NCBI RefSeq assembly: GCF_001747085.1
Contig: NZ_MDJD01000043.1
Location: forward strand, 124,001-188,000
Direction of reading: 5' to 3'
From: Flavivirga aquatica
GTDB taxonomy: Bacteria; Bacteroidota; Bacteroidia; Flavobacteriales; Flavobacteriaceae
Length of the DNA: 64,000 nucleotides
In this document: piece after piece, positions 52,113-60,840 of the stretch
Position numbering within the stretch: the stretch's first letter is position 1
How the letters are laid out: the number at the start of each line of letters is the position of its first letter
Position numbers and translations under genes: made by a program
Notes under the pieces: generated by a model
The model's database searches: none
Seen by the model: only the letters and a program-made list of their open reading frames with translations
Told to the model about the DNA's origin: nothing

Positions 52113-53339
52113 ATGAAAGAATTATTAAAAAAATACGAGAATAAATCACCCGAAATTGTTTTTAATTGGAAGGATTCTGAAACTGAAGCAGAAGGATGGG
52201 TTGTTATCAATTCATTGCGTGGTGGTGCTGCAGGAGGAGGAACAAGAATGCGTAAAGGACTTGATATGAATGAAGTTTTATCGTTAGCTAAAACTATGGA
52301 AATTAAATTTACAGTTTCTGGCCCTGCTATTGGAGGTGCAAAATCGGGTATTAATTTTGATCCTAACGATTCAAGAAAAAAAGGCGTGTTAGAACGTTGG
52401 TATAAAGTCGTGTCTCCTTTGCTTAAGAGCTATTATGGTACTGGTGGTGATTTAAATGTAGATGAAATTCATGAAGTTATTCCGATTACAGAAGCAAGTG
52501 GTGTTTGGCACCCTCAAGAAGGGGTTTTTAATGGGCATTTTATGCCTACTGAAGCTGATAAAATAAACAGAATTGGACAATTACGTCAAGGTGTTATTAA
52601 AGTTATTGAAAACCCAGATTATTCCCCTAGTGTATCAAAAAAGTATACTGTAGCAGATATGATTACTGGTTTTGGTGTAGCCGAAGCTGTAAAACAGTAT
52701 TATAATATTTATGGAGGCTCTGTAGAAGGTAAACGTGTTGTAATACAAGGGTTTGGAAATGTAGGGGCAGCGGCAGCTTTTTATTTATCACAAATGGGAG
52801 CTAAAATAGTAGGTATTATTGATATTGCTGGTGGGGTAATTAATGAAGATGGTTTTTCTTTTGGGGATATCAAAAAATTATTTCTTGCTAAAAATGGTAA
52901 TACTTTAAATGCAGAAACTTTAATTCCTTTTGAAAAAATAAATAAGGAAATCTGGTCTATAAAAACAGAAATTTTTGCACCATGCGCAGCATCTAGATTA
53001 ATTACAAGAAAACAAATAGAGGAAATGATTAATAGTGGTTTAGAAGTTATTTCTTGCGGTGCTAATGTGCCATTTGCCGATAAAGAAATTTTCTTTGGCT
53101 CTATTATGGAGCACACAGACCAAAAGGTGAGTTTAATACCAGATTTTATTTCAAATTGTGGTATGGCTCGTGTTTTTGCTTATTTCATGGAACGCAAAGT
53201 GCAAATGACAGATGAAGCCATATTTAATGATACCTCAAATAGAATTAAAGAGGCTTTAGAAAACGTGTATAATAAAAATCAATATAAAACAGGAATTAGT
53301 GCAACAGCTTTTGAGCTTGCACTAAGTCAATTAATATAA
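52113..53339 (+). CDS. Glu/Leu/Phe/Val family amino acid dehydrogenase
   Basis: 408 aa. Seen: GGAAGGGTRMRKGLDMNEVL, GPAIGGAKSGINFDP with the catalytic Lys, YYGTGGDLNVDE with the active-site Asp, and the Rossmann motif VIQGFGNVGAAAAFYLSQMG. It oxidatively deaminates an amino acid with NAD(P). The short catalytic loop and insertion pattern differ from classical glutamate dehydrogenase, so leucine-type or dimeric members are possible. It is followed 15 bases later by nhaD. Confidence 0.9.
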   Translation: MKELLKKYENKSPEIVFNWKDSETEAEGWVVINSLRGGAAGGGTRMRKGLDMNEVLSLAKTMEIKFTVSGPAIGGAKSGINFDPNDSRKKGVLERWYKVVSPLLKSYYGTGGDLNVDEIHEVIPITEASGVWHPQEGVFNGHFMPTEADKINRIGQLRQGVIKVIENPDYSPSVSKKYTVADMITGFGVAEAVKQYYNIYGGSVEGKRVVIQGFGNVGAAAAFYLSQMGAKIVGIIDIAGGVINEDGFSFGDIKKLFLAKNGNTLNAETLIPFEKINKEIWSIKTEIFAPCAASRLITRKQIEEMINSGLEVISCGANVPFADKEIFFGSIMEHTDQKVSLIPDFISNCGMARVFAYFMERKVQMTDEAIFNDTSNRIKEALENVYNKNQYKTGISATAFELALSQLI

Positions 53340-53354
53340 TAATTAATTAAATTT

Positions 53355-54749
53355 ATGGAAGTAGCAATTATTTTAGTATTCGTAATGGGGTATTTAGCCA
53401 TTACTCTAGAGCATAGTATAAAAATAGACAAATTAATACCTGCATTGGTCATGATGGCTATTTGTTGGGCATTAGTAGCTTTAGGGATTGAAAGCTTTCC
53501 GCAATGGTTTGATTCTTCTAAACATGCCTTATTAGAAGGTTTTGGAGGACTTCCTTCGGAAGAAAAAATGCACCTTATGGAAGAAACGCTTCTTCATCAT
53601 TTAGGGAAAACATCAGAAATACTGGTGTTCTTGTTAGGAGCTATGACTATTGTAGAAATTATTGATTACTTCGATGGGTTTTCAACTATAAAAGATTTTA
53701 TAAAAACGAAGAAGAAGTCCAAAATCTTATGGATTTTTGCTATTCTAGCTTTTATCTTATCTGCAATTATAGATAACCTTACAGCAACTATTGTATTAAT
53801 TTCTATACTACAGAAAATAGTAAAAGATAAAAATGTTCGTATTTGGTTTGCTGGTTTAATAATTATAGCTGCAAATGCAGGAGGAGCTTGGTCTCCAATT
53901 GGAGATGTTACAACTACCATGTTATGGATTGGTAAAAAAGTAACAACAGGGCATTTGGTAGGATACTTATTGTTACCATCATTTTTGTGTATGGCAGTAC
54001 CAACATTTATTGCATCGTTCTTACCAGCTTTTAAAGGTGATTTAGATTTAGAAGAAGAAGTGGAAAAGAAAAAGAAATCAAAATTTAGTGCAACTATGCT
54101 TTATTTAGGTTTAGGTGCTATTGTGTTTGTACCTATATTTAAAATGATTACACATTTACCTCCATATGTAGGTATGATGCTATCTTTAGGCATTGTTGCT
54201 ATTTTTGCAGAGGTATACAGTAGTTCTAAATTTAGTATGAGCGAGATTGACTCGGAAGAAAGTGATGCGCATGCACATCATAGTCCTGTACACCATTCAT
54301 TATCTAAAATTGAATTACCAAGTATCTTATTTTTCTTAGGAATATTAATGGCGGTTGCGGCATTAGAATCTTTAGGGATATTATTTGGTTTTGCACAATC
54401 ATTACAAGATACGATGCCGCAATTAGGAACAGAATTGCATTCTGGAGGCGTATCAGATTTAGTGGTTTTATTATTAGGTGTAGGATCTGCAGTGATAGAT
54501 AATGTACCATTAGTTGCAGCTAGTTTAGGTATGTTTTCAGAACCTTTAGATCATGAATTATGGCATTTTATAGCTTTTTCTGCAGGAACAGGAGGTAGTA
54601 TGTTAATTATTGGTTCTGCGGCAGGAGTTGTGGCTATGGGGATGGAAAAAATAGATTTTTTCTGGTACTTAAAAAAGATCGCTTGGTTAGCTTTTGTAGG
54701 CTTCATTGTCGGTTCAATTGCATTTATGTTTACAAGAACTTTATTTTAA
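53355..54749 (+). CDS. nhaD: Na+/H+ antiporter NhaD
   Basis: 464 aa, about 12 membrane helices. It has the ion-transporter signature of the NhaD family: IIDNLTATIVLISIL, NAGGAWSPIGDVTTTMLW and the second half VGSAVIDNVPLVAAS and AGTGGSMLIIGSAAG. A cytoplasmic His-rich stretch (HAHHSPVHHS) lies near residues 300-310. It expels sodium using the proton gradient, as expected in a marine bacterium. Confidence 0.93.
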   Translation: MEVAIILVFVMGYLAITLEHSIKIDKLIPALVMMAICWALVALGIESFPQWFDSSKHALLEGFGGLPSEEKMHLMEETLLHHLGKTSEILVFLLGAMTIVEIIDYFDGFSTIKDFIKTKKKSKILWIFAILAFILSAIIDNLTATIVLISILQKIVKDKNVRIWFAGLIIIAANAGGAWSPIGDVTTTMLWIGKKVTTGHLVGYLLLPSFLCMAVPTFIASFLPAFKGDLDLEEEVEKKKKSKFSATMLYLGLGAIVFVPIFKMITHLPPYVGMMLSLGIVAIFAEVYSSSKFSMSEIDSEESDAHAHHSPVHHSLSKIELPSILFFLGILMAVAALESLGILFGFAQSLQDTMPQLGTELHSGGVSDLVVLLLGVGSAVIDNVPLVAASLGMFSEPLDHELWHFIAFSAGTGGSMLIIGSAAGVVAMGMEKIDFFWYLKKIAWLAFVGFIVGSIAFMFTRTLF

Positions 54750-54887
54750 TCGAAAAAAAGCTTCTTTCTATTGAGGTTAAAAATAAAATTGGTATTCTTA
54801 CAGAAATTTAAGAATCGAGTCTAAAAGTATTTTGCTATACTTTAACAAAAAAAGAAACGTTATAAAATTGCAGTAAATTTTTTTTTC

Positions 54888-55589
54888 ATGCTAAATACAT
54901 TATTACAAAACACACAAGAAGGAGCAGAAGTGCTTACAGAAGAAGAATCTGTTGAAAAAACACTTTCAATTATAGAATTAATTAGTAGCGGCGGTTTTGC
55001 AGGACAGCTTATAATTGCTATTCTGTTTTTATTATTAGTAGGCGCTATTTATATTTATTTTGAACGCATATTTGCTATAAAAGCAGCTTCAAAAGTTGAT
55101 TCTAATTTTATGAATCAAATTAAAGACCATGTTAGTAATGGGAAAGTTGATTCTGCTCAAATGTTATGTGCGCAAGTTAACACACCTGTATCTCGATTGA
55201 TAGGAAAGGGAATTTCTAGAATAGGGAAACCATTAGCAGATATTAATACAGCTATTGAAAACGCAGGACGTTTAGAAATATATGGTTTAGAGAAGAACGT
55301 AAGTATTTTAGCAACTATCTCTGGAGCTGCTCCTATGATAGGTTTTCTTGGTACGGTAGTTGGGATGATATTAGCAATATATGAGCTCGCAAATGCTGGA
55401 GGTAGTATACAAATGGATGTTTTGGCAAGTGGTTTATATACTGCCATGACAACAACTGTTGCAGGTTTAATTGTAGGTATTGTTGGTTATATAGCATATA
55501 ACCATCTAGTAGTAAAAACAGATAAGGTGGTATACCAAATGGAAGCCAATTCATTAGAGTTTTTAGATCACTTAAACGAGCCAACATAA
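54888..55589 (+). CDS. exbB: ExbB/MotA-TolQ-type proton channel subunit
   Basis: 233 aa with three membrane helices. Family features: GKGISRIGKPLADINTAIEN, SILATISGAAPMIGFLGTVV and the closing AMTTTVAGLIVGIVGYIAYN. With ExbD it uses the proton gradient to energise TonB. The next gene (exbD) starts 1 base after its stop. Confidence 0.93.
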   Translation: MLNTLLQNTQEGAEVLTEEESVEKTLSIIELISSGGFAGQLIIAILFLLLVGAIYIYFERIFAIKAASKVDSNFMNQIKDHVSNGKVDSAQMLCAQVNTPVSRLIGKGISRIGKPLADINTAIENAGRLEIYGLEKNVSILATISGAAPMIGFLGTVVGMILAIYELANAGGSIQMDVLASGLYTAMTTTVAGLIVGIVGYIAYNHLVVKTDKVVYQMEANSLEFLDHLNEPT

Positions 55590-55590
55590 T

Positions 55591-55980
55591 ATGAACTTTA
55601 GAGGAAGAAATAAAGTAACACCAGAATTCAATATGTCGTCTATGACGGATATTGTATTCTTACTGCTTATATTTTTTATGATTGCTTCTACATTGGTTAG
55701 TACCAACGCTATTGATATTGTGTTGCCTAAAGCAAGTGGGAAAACAGAGAATAAAAAATCTGTTGCAGTGAGTATAAAAAAGAACTTAACGTATTACGTA
55801 GATCAAAAACGAGTTGGAGAAAGTGTCTTAGAAAATGAGTTGTTAGCAGCTTTATCTTCACAAGATAAACCAACTATAGTTTTAAGAGCTGAAAAGTCTG
55901 TACCTGTTGAAAATGTTGTAAAGGTTATGGATATTGCAAATAGAAATAAATTTAAAGTCATATTGGCAGTAAAACCTTAA
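55591..55980 (+). CDS. exbD: ExbD biopolymer transport protein
   Basis: 129 aa, one N-terminal membrane helix with the essential Asp (MTDIVFLLLIFFMIASTL, Asp22 within SSMTDIV) and a small periplasmic domain with DKPTIVLRAEKSVPVENVVK. It belongs with exbB and the tonB gene that follows. Confidence 0.94.
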   Translation: MNFRGRNKVTPEFNMSSMTDIVFLLLIFFMIASTLVSTNAIDIVLPKASGKTENKKSVAVSIKKNLTYYVDQKRVGESVLENELLAALSSQDKPTIVLRAEKSVPVENVVKVMDIANRNKFKVILAVKP

Positions 55981-55990
55981 TAATTAATGT

Positions 55991-56040
55991 GTCATTTCGA
56001 GTGGTTTCGATTCGAAAAATCGAAATTGTATCGAGAAGCT
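55991..56040. repeat. Short palindromic intergenic repeat
   Basis: GTCATTTCGAG, then TTTCGATT (56005-56012) and AATCGAAA (56018-56025) as a hairpin, then TCGAGAAG. I recall the GTCATTTCGAG...TCGAGAA frame as a common repeat in Flavobacteriia. It lies between exbD and tonB and ends 9 bases before the tonB start. Confidence 0.6.
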
Positions 56041-56048
56041 TTTGAGTA

Positions 56049-56909
56049 ATGAAGTATTTAAAAACCAAACACGAAAAAAATTCAGCAAAATTAACGACCT
56101 TAATAACGGTTATTATTTTACTATTGTTGTTTGTTGTAAGTACACCAGAGGTTGAGACTCCAGAAGAATATGGTATTGCAGTAAATTTTGGAAACACAAA
56201 TTTTGGAAAAGGAAAAGTACAACCATTAAAACCAGTAAAGTCCGAACCTAGAAAAGTTGAGGAGCCTCCTCAGCCAGATGCTTCGCAAGCTGAACCTGAG
56301 GTAACAAAGCCTTCTGAGGTTAAGGATAATGTGTTGACTCAAGATAATGCGGAGGCTATTGCTATTAAAAAGCAAAAAGAAGCTGCAGAAGCAAAAGCAA
56401 TAGCAGAAGCTGAAGCCAAAAAAGCTAAAGCAGAAGCTGATAGGAAAGCTAAAGAAAAGAGAGAGAAAGAAGAAAAGAAGAAGAAGTTAGATGCTTTAAT
56501 AGGTGGGGTAAGTAAATCTGAAGGAAAAGAAACTGGTAGTGAAGGAAACGATAATAAGGCAGGAGATAAAGGACAGTTAGATGGTAACCCTTATGCTCCA
56601 AGTTATTTTGGAGGAAAAGGAACTGGGAGTGGTGGTGTTGGTCATGGATTAAATGGAAGAGGGCGCGCATCTTTTAAAAAGGAAAAACAAATATGCAATG
56701 AATCAGGTATGGTTATTGTTAAGATTATAGTGAATCGAAGTGGAAATGTTATTGAAGCTGTTCCAGGTGTTAAAGGCACGACCAATACTTCTAGATGCTT
56801 ATTGGATCCAGCAAAAAAAATAGCTATGTCCCACAAATGGCCTGCAGACTCTAAAGCACCAGCAAAACAAATAGGTTTTGTGAAAGTTAATTTTAGTTTA
56901 GGACAATAA
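56049..56909 (+). CDS. TonB-family energy transducer
   Basis: 286 aa. N-terminal membrane helix (about 18-36, TVIILLLLFVVSTPEV), a Pro/Lys/Glu-rich spacer including QPLKPVKSEPRKVEEPPQP, a long helical stretch rich in Ala, Lys and Glu (KEAAEAKAIAEAEAKKAKAE), then a compact C-terminal domain with CNESGMVIVKIIVNRSGNVI and SHKWPADSKAPAKQIGFVKV. It transmits ExbBD energy to receptors such as the SusC proteins here. It follows exbD after a 68-base gap holding a repeat. Confidence 0.88.
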   Translation: MKYLKTKHEKNSAKLTTLITVIILLLLFVVSTPEVETPEEYGIAVNFGNTNFGKGKVQPLKPVKSEPRKVEEPPQPDASQAEPEVTKPSEVKDNVLTQDNAEAIAIKKQKEAAEAKAIAEAEAKKAKAEADRKAKEKREKEEKKKKLDALIGGVSKSEGKETGSEGNDNKAGDKGQLDGNPYAPSYFGGKGTGSGGVGHGLNGRGRASFKKEKQICNESGMVIVKIIVNRSGNVIEAVPGVKGTTNTSRCLLDPAKKIAMSHKWPADSKAPAKQIGFVKVNFSLGQ

Positions 56910-56912
56910 GAA

Positions 56913-58130
56913 ATGACATATCAGGATACAATTAATTGGATGTTCTCGCAACTACCAATGTATCAAAAACAAGGTAAAACGGCTTTAAAAAAAGATTTAT
57001 CAAATACTTTAAAATTAGCTGAATATTTAGAGTTTCCAGAACGTAATTTTAAATCTATTCATATAGCAGGAACCAATGGAAAAGGTTCTACTAGCCATAT
57101 GTTAGCATCTATTCTACAAGAAGCGGGTTATAAAGTAGGTTTATATACATCCCCTCATTTAAAAGACTTTAAAGAACGTATTAAAATTAACGGACAAGTT
57201 GTAGGTGAACAATTTATAATTGATTTTATAAAACAAAATAAAGGCTTTTTAGAAACGAATCAACTATCTTTTTTTGAGATGACTGTTGGTATGGCTTTCG
57301 ATTATTTTTCGAAGCAGAAGGTGGATATCGCTATTATCGAAGTTGGTTTAGGTGGCCGATTAGACTCTACAAACATCATTACTCCAGAAGTATCTGTAAT
57401 TACGAATATAGGATTAGACCATACACAGTTTTTAGGGAATACACTTGAAGCTATAGCTTTTGAAAAGGCGGGTATTATAAAACCTAGTATTCCAGTGGTT
57501 ATAGGTGAAACTCAAAAAGAAACAGAGCCAGTATTTAATAGTATTGCAAAGGCGAATAATTCTAAAATTATATTTGCAGATCAAGATGTTAAAACCGTTT
57601 ATAAATCTGATTTAATAGGAAGTTATCAAACTAAAAATATTAAAACAGCAATTGAAACAATTAATGAAATTCGGTTAAAAGGATTTAAGATTTCTGATAA
57701 ACACATAAAAGACGGTCTGTTGCGTGTTGTAAATAACACAAGTTTATTAGGACGCTGGCAGGTTTTAAATGAGCAGCCTAAAGTGGTTTGTGATACAGGT
57801 CATAATAGTGAAGGTTTAACTTATGTGATGAATCAAATTTCTAATGAAAATCATGAGGCTTTACATATCGTTTTTGGGGTTGTAAGTGATAAAGATTTAT
57901 CATCGATTGCTCATTTATTACCAAGGCAAGCGACATATTATTTTTGTAAACCTGATATTCCTCGAGGGATGGATGCAGAGCAACTTAAGAAGACTTTAAA
58001 AGGTTATGGGGTGTTTGGTGAAGTATATGGTTCTGTTAATGAGGCGTATAAAGTTGCTTTAAGAAATTCTACATCTAACGATTTTATTTTTATAGGAGGA
58101 AGTACTTTTGTAGTGGCAGAAATAATTTAA
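56913..58130 (+). CDS. folC: Folylpolyglutamate synthase / dihydrofolate synthase
   Basis: 405 aa. Mur-ligase-fold with FKSIHIAGTNGKGSTSHMLA (P-loop GTNGKGS), YTSPHLKDFKERI, EVGLGGRLDSTN and the C-terminal ligase part GRWQVLNEQPKVVCDTGHN. It glutamylates folates. It begins 3 bases after the tonB-family gene, an adjacency often seen in Bacteroidota. Confidence 0.95.
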   Translation: MTYQDTINWMFSQLPMYQKQGKTALKKDLSNTLKLAEYLEFPERNFKSIHIAGTNGKGSTSHMLASILQEAGYKVGLYTSPHLKDFKERIKINGQVVGEQFIIDFIKQNKGFLETNQLSFFEMTVGMAFDYFSKQKVDIAIIEVGLGGRLDSTNIITPEVSVITNIGLDHTQFLGNTLEAIAFEKAGIIKPSIPVVIGETQKETEPVFNSIAKANNSKIIFADQDVKTVYKSDLIGSYQTKNIKTAIETINEIRLKGFKISDKHIKDGLLRVVNNTSLLGRWQVLNEQPKVVCDTGHNSEGLTYVMNQISNENHEALHIVFGVVSDKDLSSIAHLLPRQATYYFCKPDIPRGMDAEQLKKTLKGYGVFGEVYGSVNEAYKVALRNSTSNDFIFIGGSTFVVAEII

Positions 58131-58149
58131 TTTTTTTACAAAAAAGCTT

Positions 58150-58178
58150 TTGGTAATTAAAAAACAAGAGTATATTTG
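58150..58178 (+). promoter_or_regulatory. Promoter of tRNA-Val
   Basis: TTG (58150-58152), 18 bases, TATATTTG (58171-58178), a full Bacteroidota consensus. Transcription would start about 10 bases before the tRNA. Confidence 0.7.
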
Positions 58179-58194
58179 CACCTCCTAATAATAA

Positions 58195-58269
58195 GGGCGC
58201 GTAGCTCAGTTGGTTCAGAGCACTTGGTTTACACCCAAGGGGTCAGGGGTTCGAATCCCTTCGCGCCCA
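58195..58269 (+). tRNA. tRNA-Val (UAC)
   Basis: 75 bases with a complete cloverleaf. Acceptor GGGCGCG (58195-58201) with CGCGCCC (58262-58268), D stem GCTC/GAGC, anticodon arm CTTGG-TTTACAC-CCAAG with anticodon TAC, and T arm GGGGTTCGAATCCCT. The discriminator is A and CCA is not encoded. A promoter and a terminator flank it, so it is a one-gene unit. Confidence 0.97.
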
Positions 58270-58280
58270 CAGAATTTATA

Positions 58281-58311
58281 AAAACCTGTAAATTAAATAT
58301 TTACAGGTTTT
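58281..58311 (+). terminator. Terminator after tRNA-Val
   Basis: AAAACCTGTAAAT (58281-58293) with ATTTACAGGTTTT (58299-58311), a 13-base stem with a 5-base loop and T-run, 11 bases after the tRNA. Confidence 0.85.
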
Positions 58312-58417
58312 TTGTTTTTGATGGTTATTGTAACTTGTTGTTTGTCAATACAATGGGAGTTCAAACTTTTTTAAGATATCCAAATATCTCCACAATTAAT
58401 TTTTTTTAACAATAGGA

Positions 58418-60660
58418 TTAACAGGTTTTCTTTAACTGTTCCAAAAGAATTGTATCCTCATTCCAATACTTCAGTAGTTTTTCGTATTCTTTTTGTGTTT
58501 TAGTAATTTTTAAAGTATATGGTCTTCCTTTTGTTATGGTTTCAGTTTTTAAATCTATAGTAACACTTTTAATTACATTTTCTACTTCCTGTCTTAGTTG
58601 TTGATTTGCCCCTATATTCATAAACAAAATCTATCGGAGAATTTAAAAAAGGAGATAACATTTCCCAAATCTTAGGATTACGTTTTGAATTAGGAACTTT
58701 TCTAGTCCAATTAATAGGAGGTTGCGGTTTTTCATTCGTTTTATGTGATAATTCTTGTATGCAAACCTCTTTGACGTTATAAAATAATGGAGTTTTGTTT
58801 TTTGAATTTAATAAAGCCTTAAATAGAACCTTATTAAGATATTTTCTAGATAAATACTTAGTGATCTTCTTTGTTGTAATCTCAGTCCAAGTAGTATCTT
58901 TATTCTTAAAAGTACTAAGTCGCAAAATATCTTGTACAAGACGAGTTGCCACTTCCATTCTTCCAATAGTATTCTTTTCATAATACAAATAAGAATCTTT
59001 TACATTATGGATATCATTAGTACTAATATAGTTTGGGATATATTCTATTTGTTCTTTAAGTAAGGGGTTAAGTGCTGTTCTCTCTTGTGCCATCTTTCTC
59101 AAAATATGTATAAGATGCCCTATTTTATATAGGTTATTAGAGTTTTCTACTGCTACAAAGACTTTTTTAAACAAGGTAAAGCTATACTGTTTTATTAAAG
59201 AACACCAGCTTTCTGTACTGATATTATCAAATATCTTACTTAGATTATTATTTAATTTACCCGCTATTATTTTATCATTAATATAGCATAAGGCTATGGC
59301 AAGAATACTAAAATCCAAAGTATCTCTTCTCCGAATATCAAAATTAGGCTCAGAAAACCCTAGTAAGATTTCTCTTATGGCATGGGTATATTCAGAATTA
59401 GGAACATGACTTTTCTTCATATAATAATCCAACCACTTCAATTGATCTTCAATAGGTCTGTTTTTTAGTATTGAAATATGTCGGCTTTTAGGCCATAAAA
59501 CAACAGCTCCATAATGATACCAGTATTCGATGGTCATTCCTGCATTACCAGTAAAACCTTCTTCTTCTTTTTCTGTTGGTTCTCCTTCTCCCAGATCGAG
59601 GTCAGCGATTACATCTTTCTTTTCGATACTTAAATATCCCAATCCGGGATTGTTGCCATTCCAATGTTCTATATAGGTGTATTCGTCATAAATTTCTCCC
59701 ATAGTTCCATCTTCTTCCGGTTCGTCGTCATATCTGCGATAACTATTGTAATAATCATAATCAGCTTCTAATTGACCGTTTTGATAATGTGTTATTAATG
59801 CCAATTGTGCATAATATCCAGCTTTTTCTGCGGCATGCAATAGTGCTTCTGCTCTTGGTTTATCATGTCCTTTTAAATTCATTAAGGAGAAGTTTGCTGG
59901 TGTATATTCATGACCTAAGAAAATGGCTTTAGGTAATTCTTTAAATTCTTCTTTAGAGGAGGTTAGGATTTCCGATATTTTATTTTGCTGGATACTAAAT
60001 TTGGGGCTATTGATTTGCGAATTGGAATTAGCGTTTACTAAATTATATACAAGGCAGATTCTATAGCCAGATGTGATAGGTTTAATTTCGTGTTCGCAAT
60101 CTGCAAAAAAGGCTGTGTAGGGTAGTTTGTAAGTAGTATAAGCTTCTGAAAAGTCAACTATTTGAGTTCTGTTGTTAAAGCTTATTTTCAATTCTCCTCC
60201 AGTATGTTTGCTAGGTAATCCAATCACTAAGGTACCAAACATTCCCTGAATCTTTATGTGACAGGAAAAAACTGCCTGATTCATAGATCAGAAGCTTGTA
60301 TAAATTGACTTCTACAACATTTTGTTTTTCAAAGCCAAGTCCTTTTTTAGTTTGATTTACTATTGTTTTTAAAAAAGGAAGCCATTCTGGATTATGAAAA
60401 GAAATGGGTTCAGCATCTATTTCCCATACATTACGAACCGAATCATCATAGATGGTTTTACTACCTTTTCCAAAAGGAGCTTTATGAGACACATTGATTA
60501 TTGATTGAATCTGGTTGATTTCTATAGGGAAACTGACTTCTCCAAATCCATCTATTCGAAGACCGGGTATCATCAAATTCTTTGTTCCAGCAACTACAAA
60601 CGTACCATTGCCTTTGATGTCGTGTAGTAAGTTTATTATATCCTGTAAGTTCTCTTGCAT
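58418..60660 (-). pseudogene. 2OG-Fe(II) oxygenase-type gene broken by two frameshifts
   Basis: The gene runs in three frames. Part 1 (60211-60660) holds a signal-free N-terminus, MQENLQDIINLLHDIKGNGT, up to YESGSFFLSHKDS with an HxD iron motif. Part 2 (58569-60284) resumes in another frame with GMFGTLVIGLPSKHTGGEL, SGYRICLVYNL and a long C-terminal region up to FVYEYRG. Part 3 (58418 to about 58612) resumes with ANQQLRQEVENVIKSVTIDL and TITKGRPYTLKITKTQKEYE. The break near 60245-60252 looks like a loss of about 11 bases just after HKDS. The second is one extra base in a run of four C at 58609-58612. Joined, it would be about 745 aa. Recent loss or a sequencing error are both possible. Confidence 0.85.
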
Positions 60661-60840
60661 ATCACAAACATACTCGTTTTTGTGAAATTATATTTAACAT
60701 TAATCGTAAGAATATGTTGAATTTAAGCTATGCAGGTTCGAACTTTTGAAAATATATTATTTTTCACTAAAAAGGAGTTTTTCAATTTAAAGAATCTCAG
60801 TATTTTGGTCTAAAAAAACACGAAATCCTGATAAAACATT

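Noticed and set aside
58176-58409. 77-codon open frame over the tRNA
   Set aside because: It covers the tRNA-Val gene and its terminator; tRNA sequence in frame gives an artefact.
58418-60660. Programmed frameshifting in the oxygenase gene
   Set aside because: The first break lacks a slippery site and seems to need about 11 missing bases; the second is an added base in a short C-run. Decay or sequencing error is simpler.
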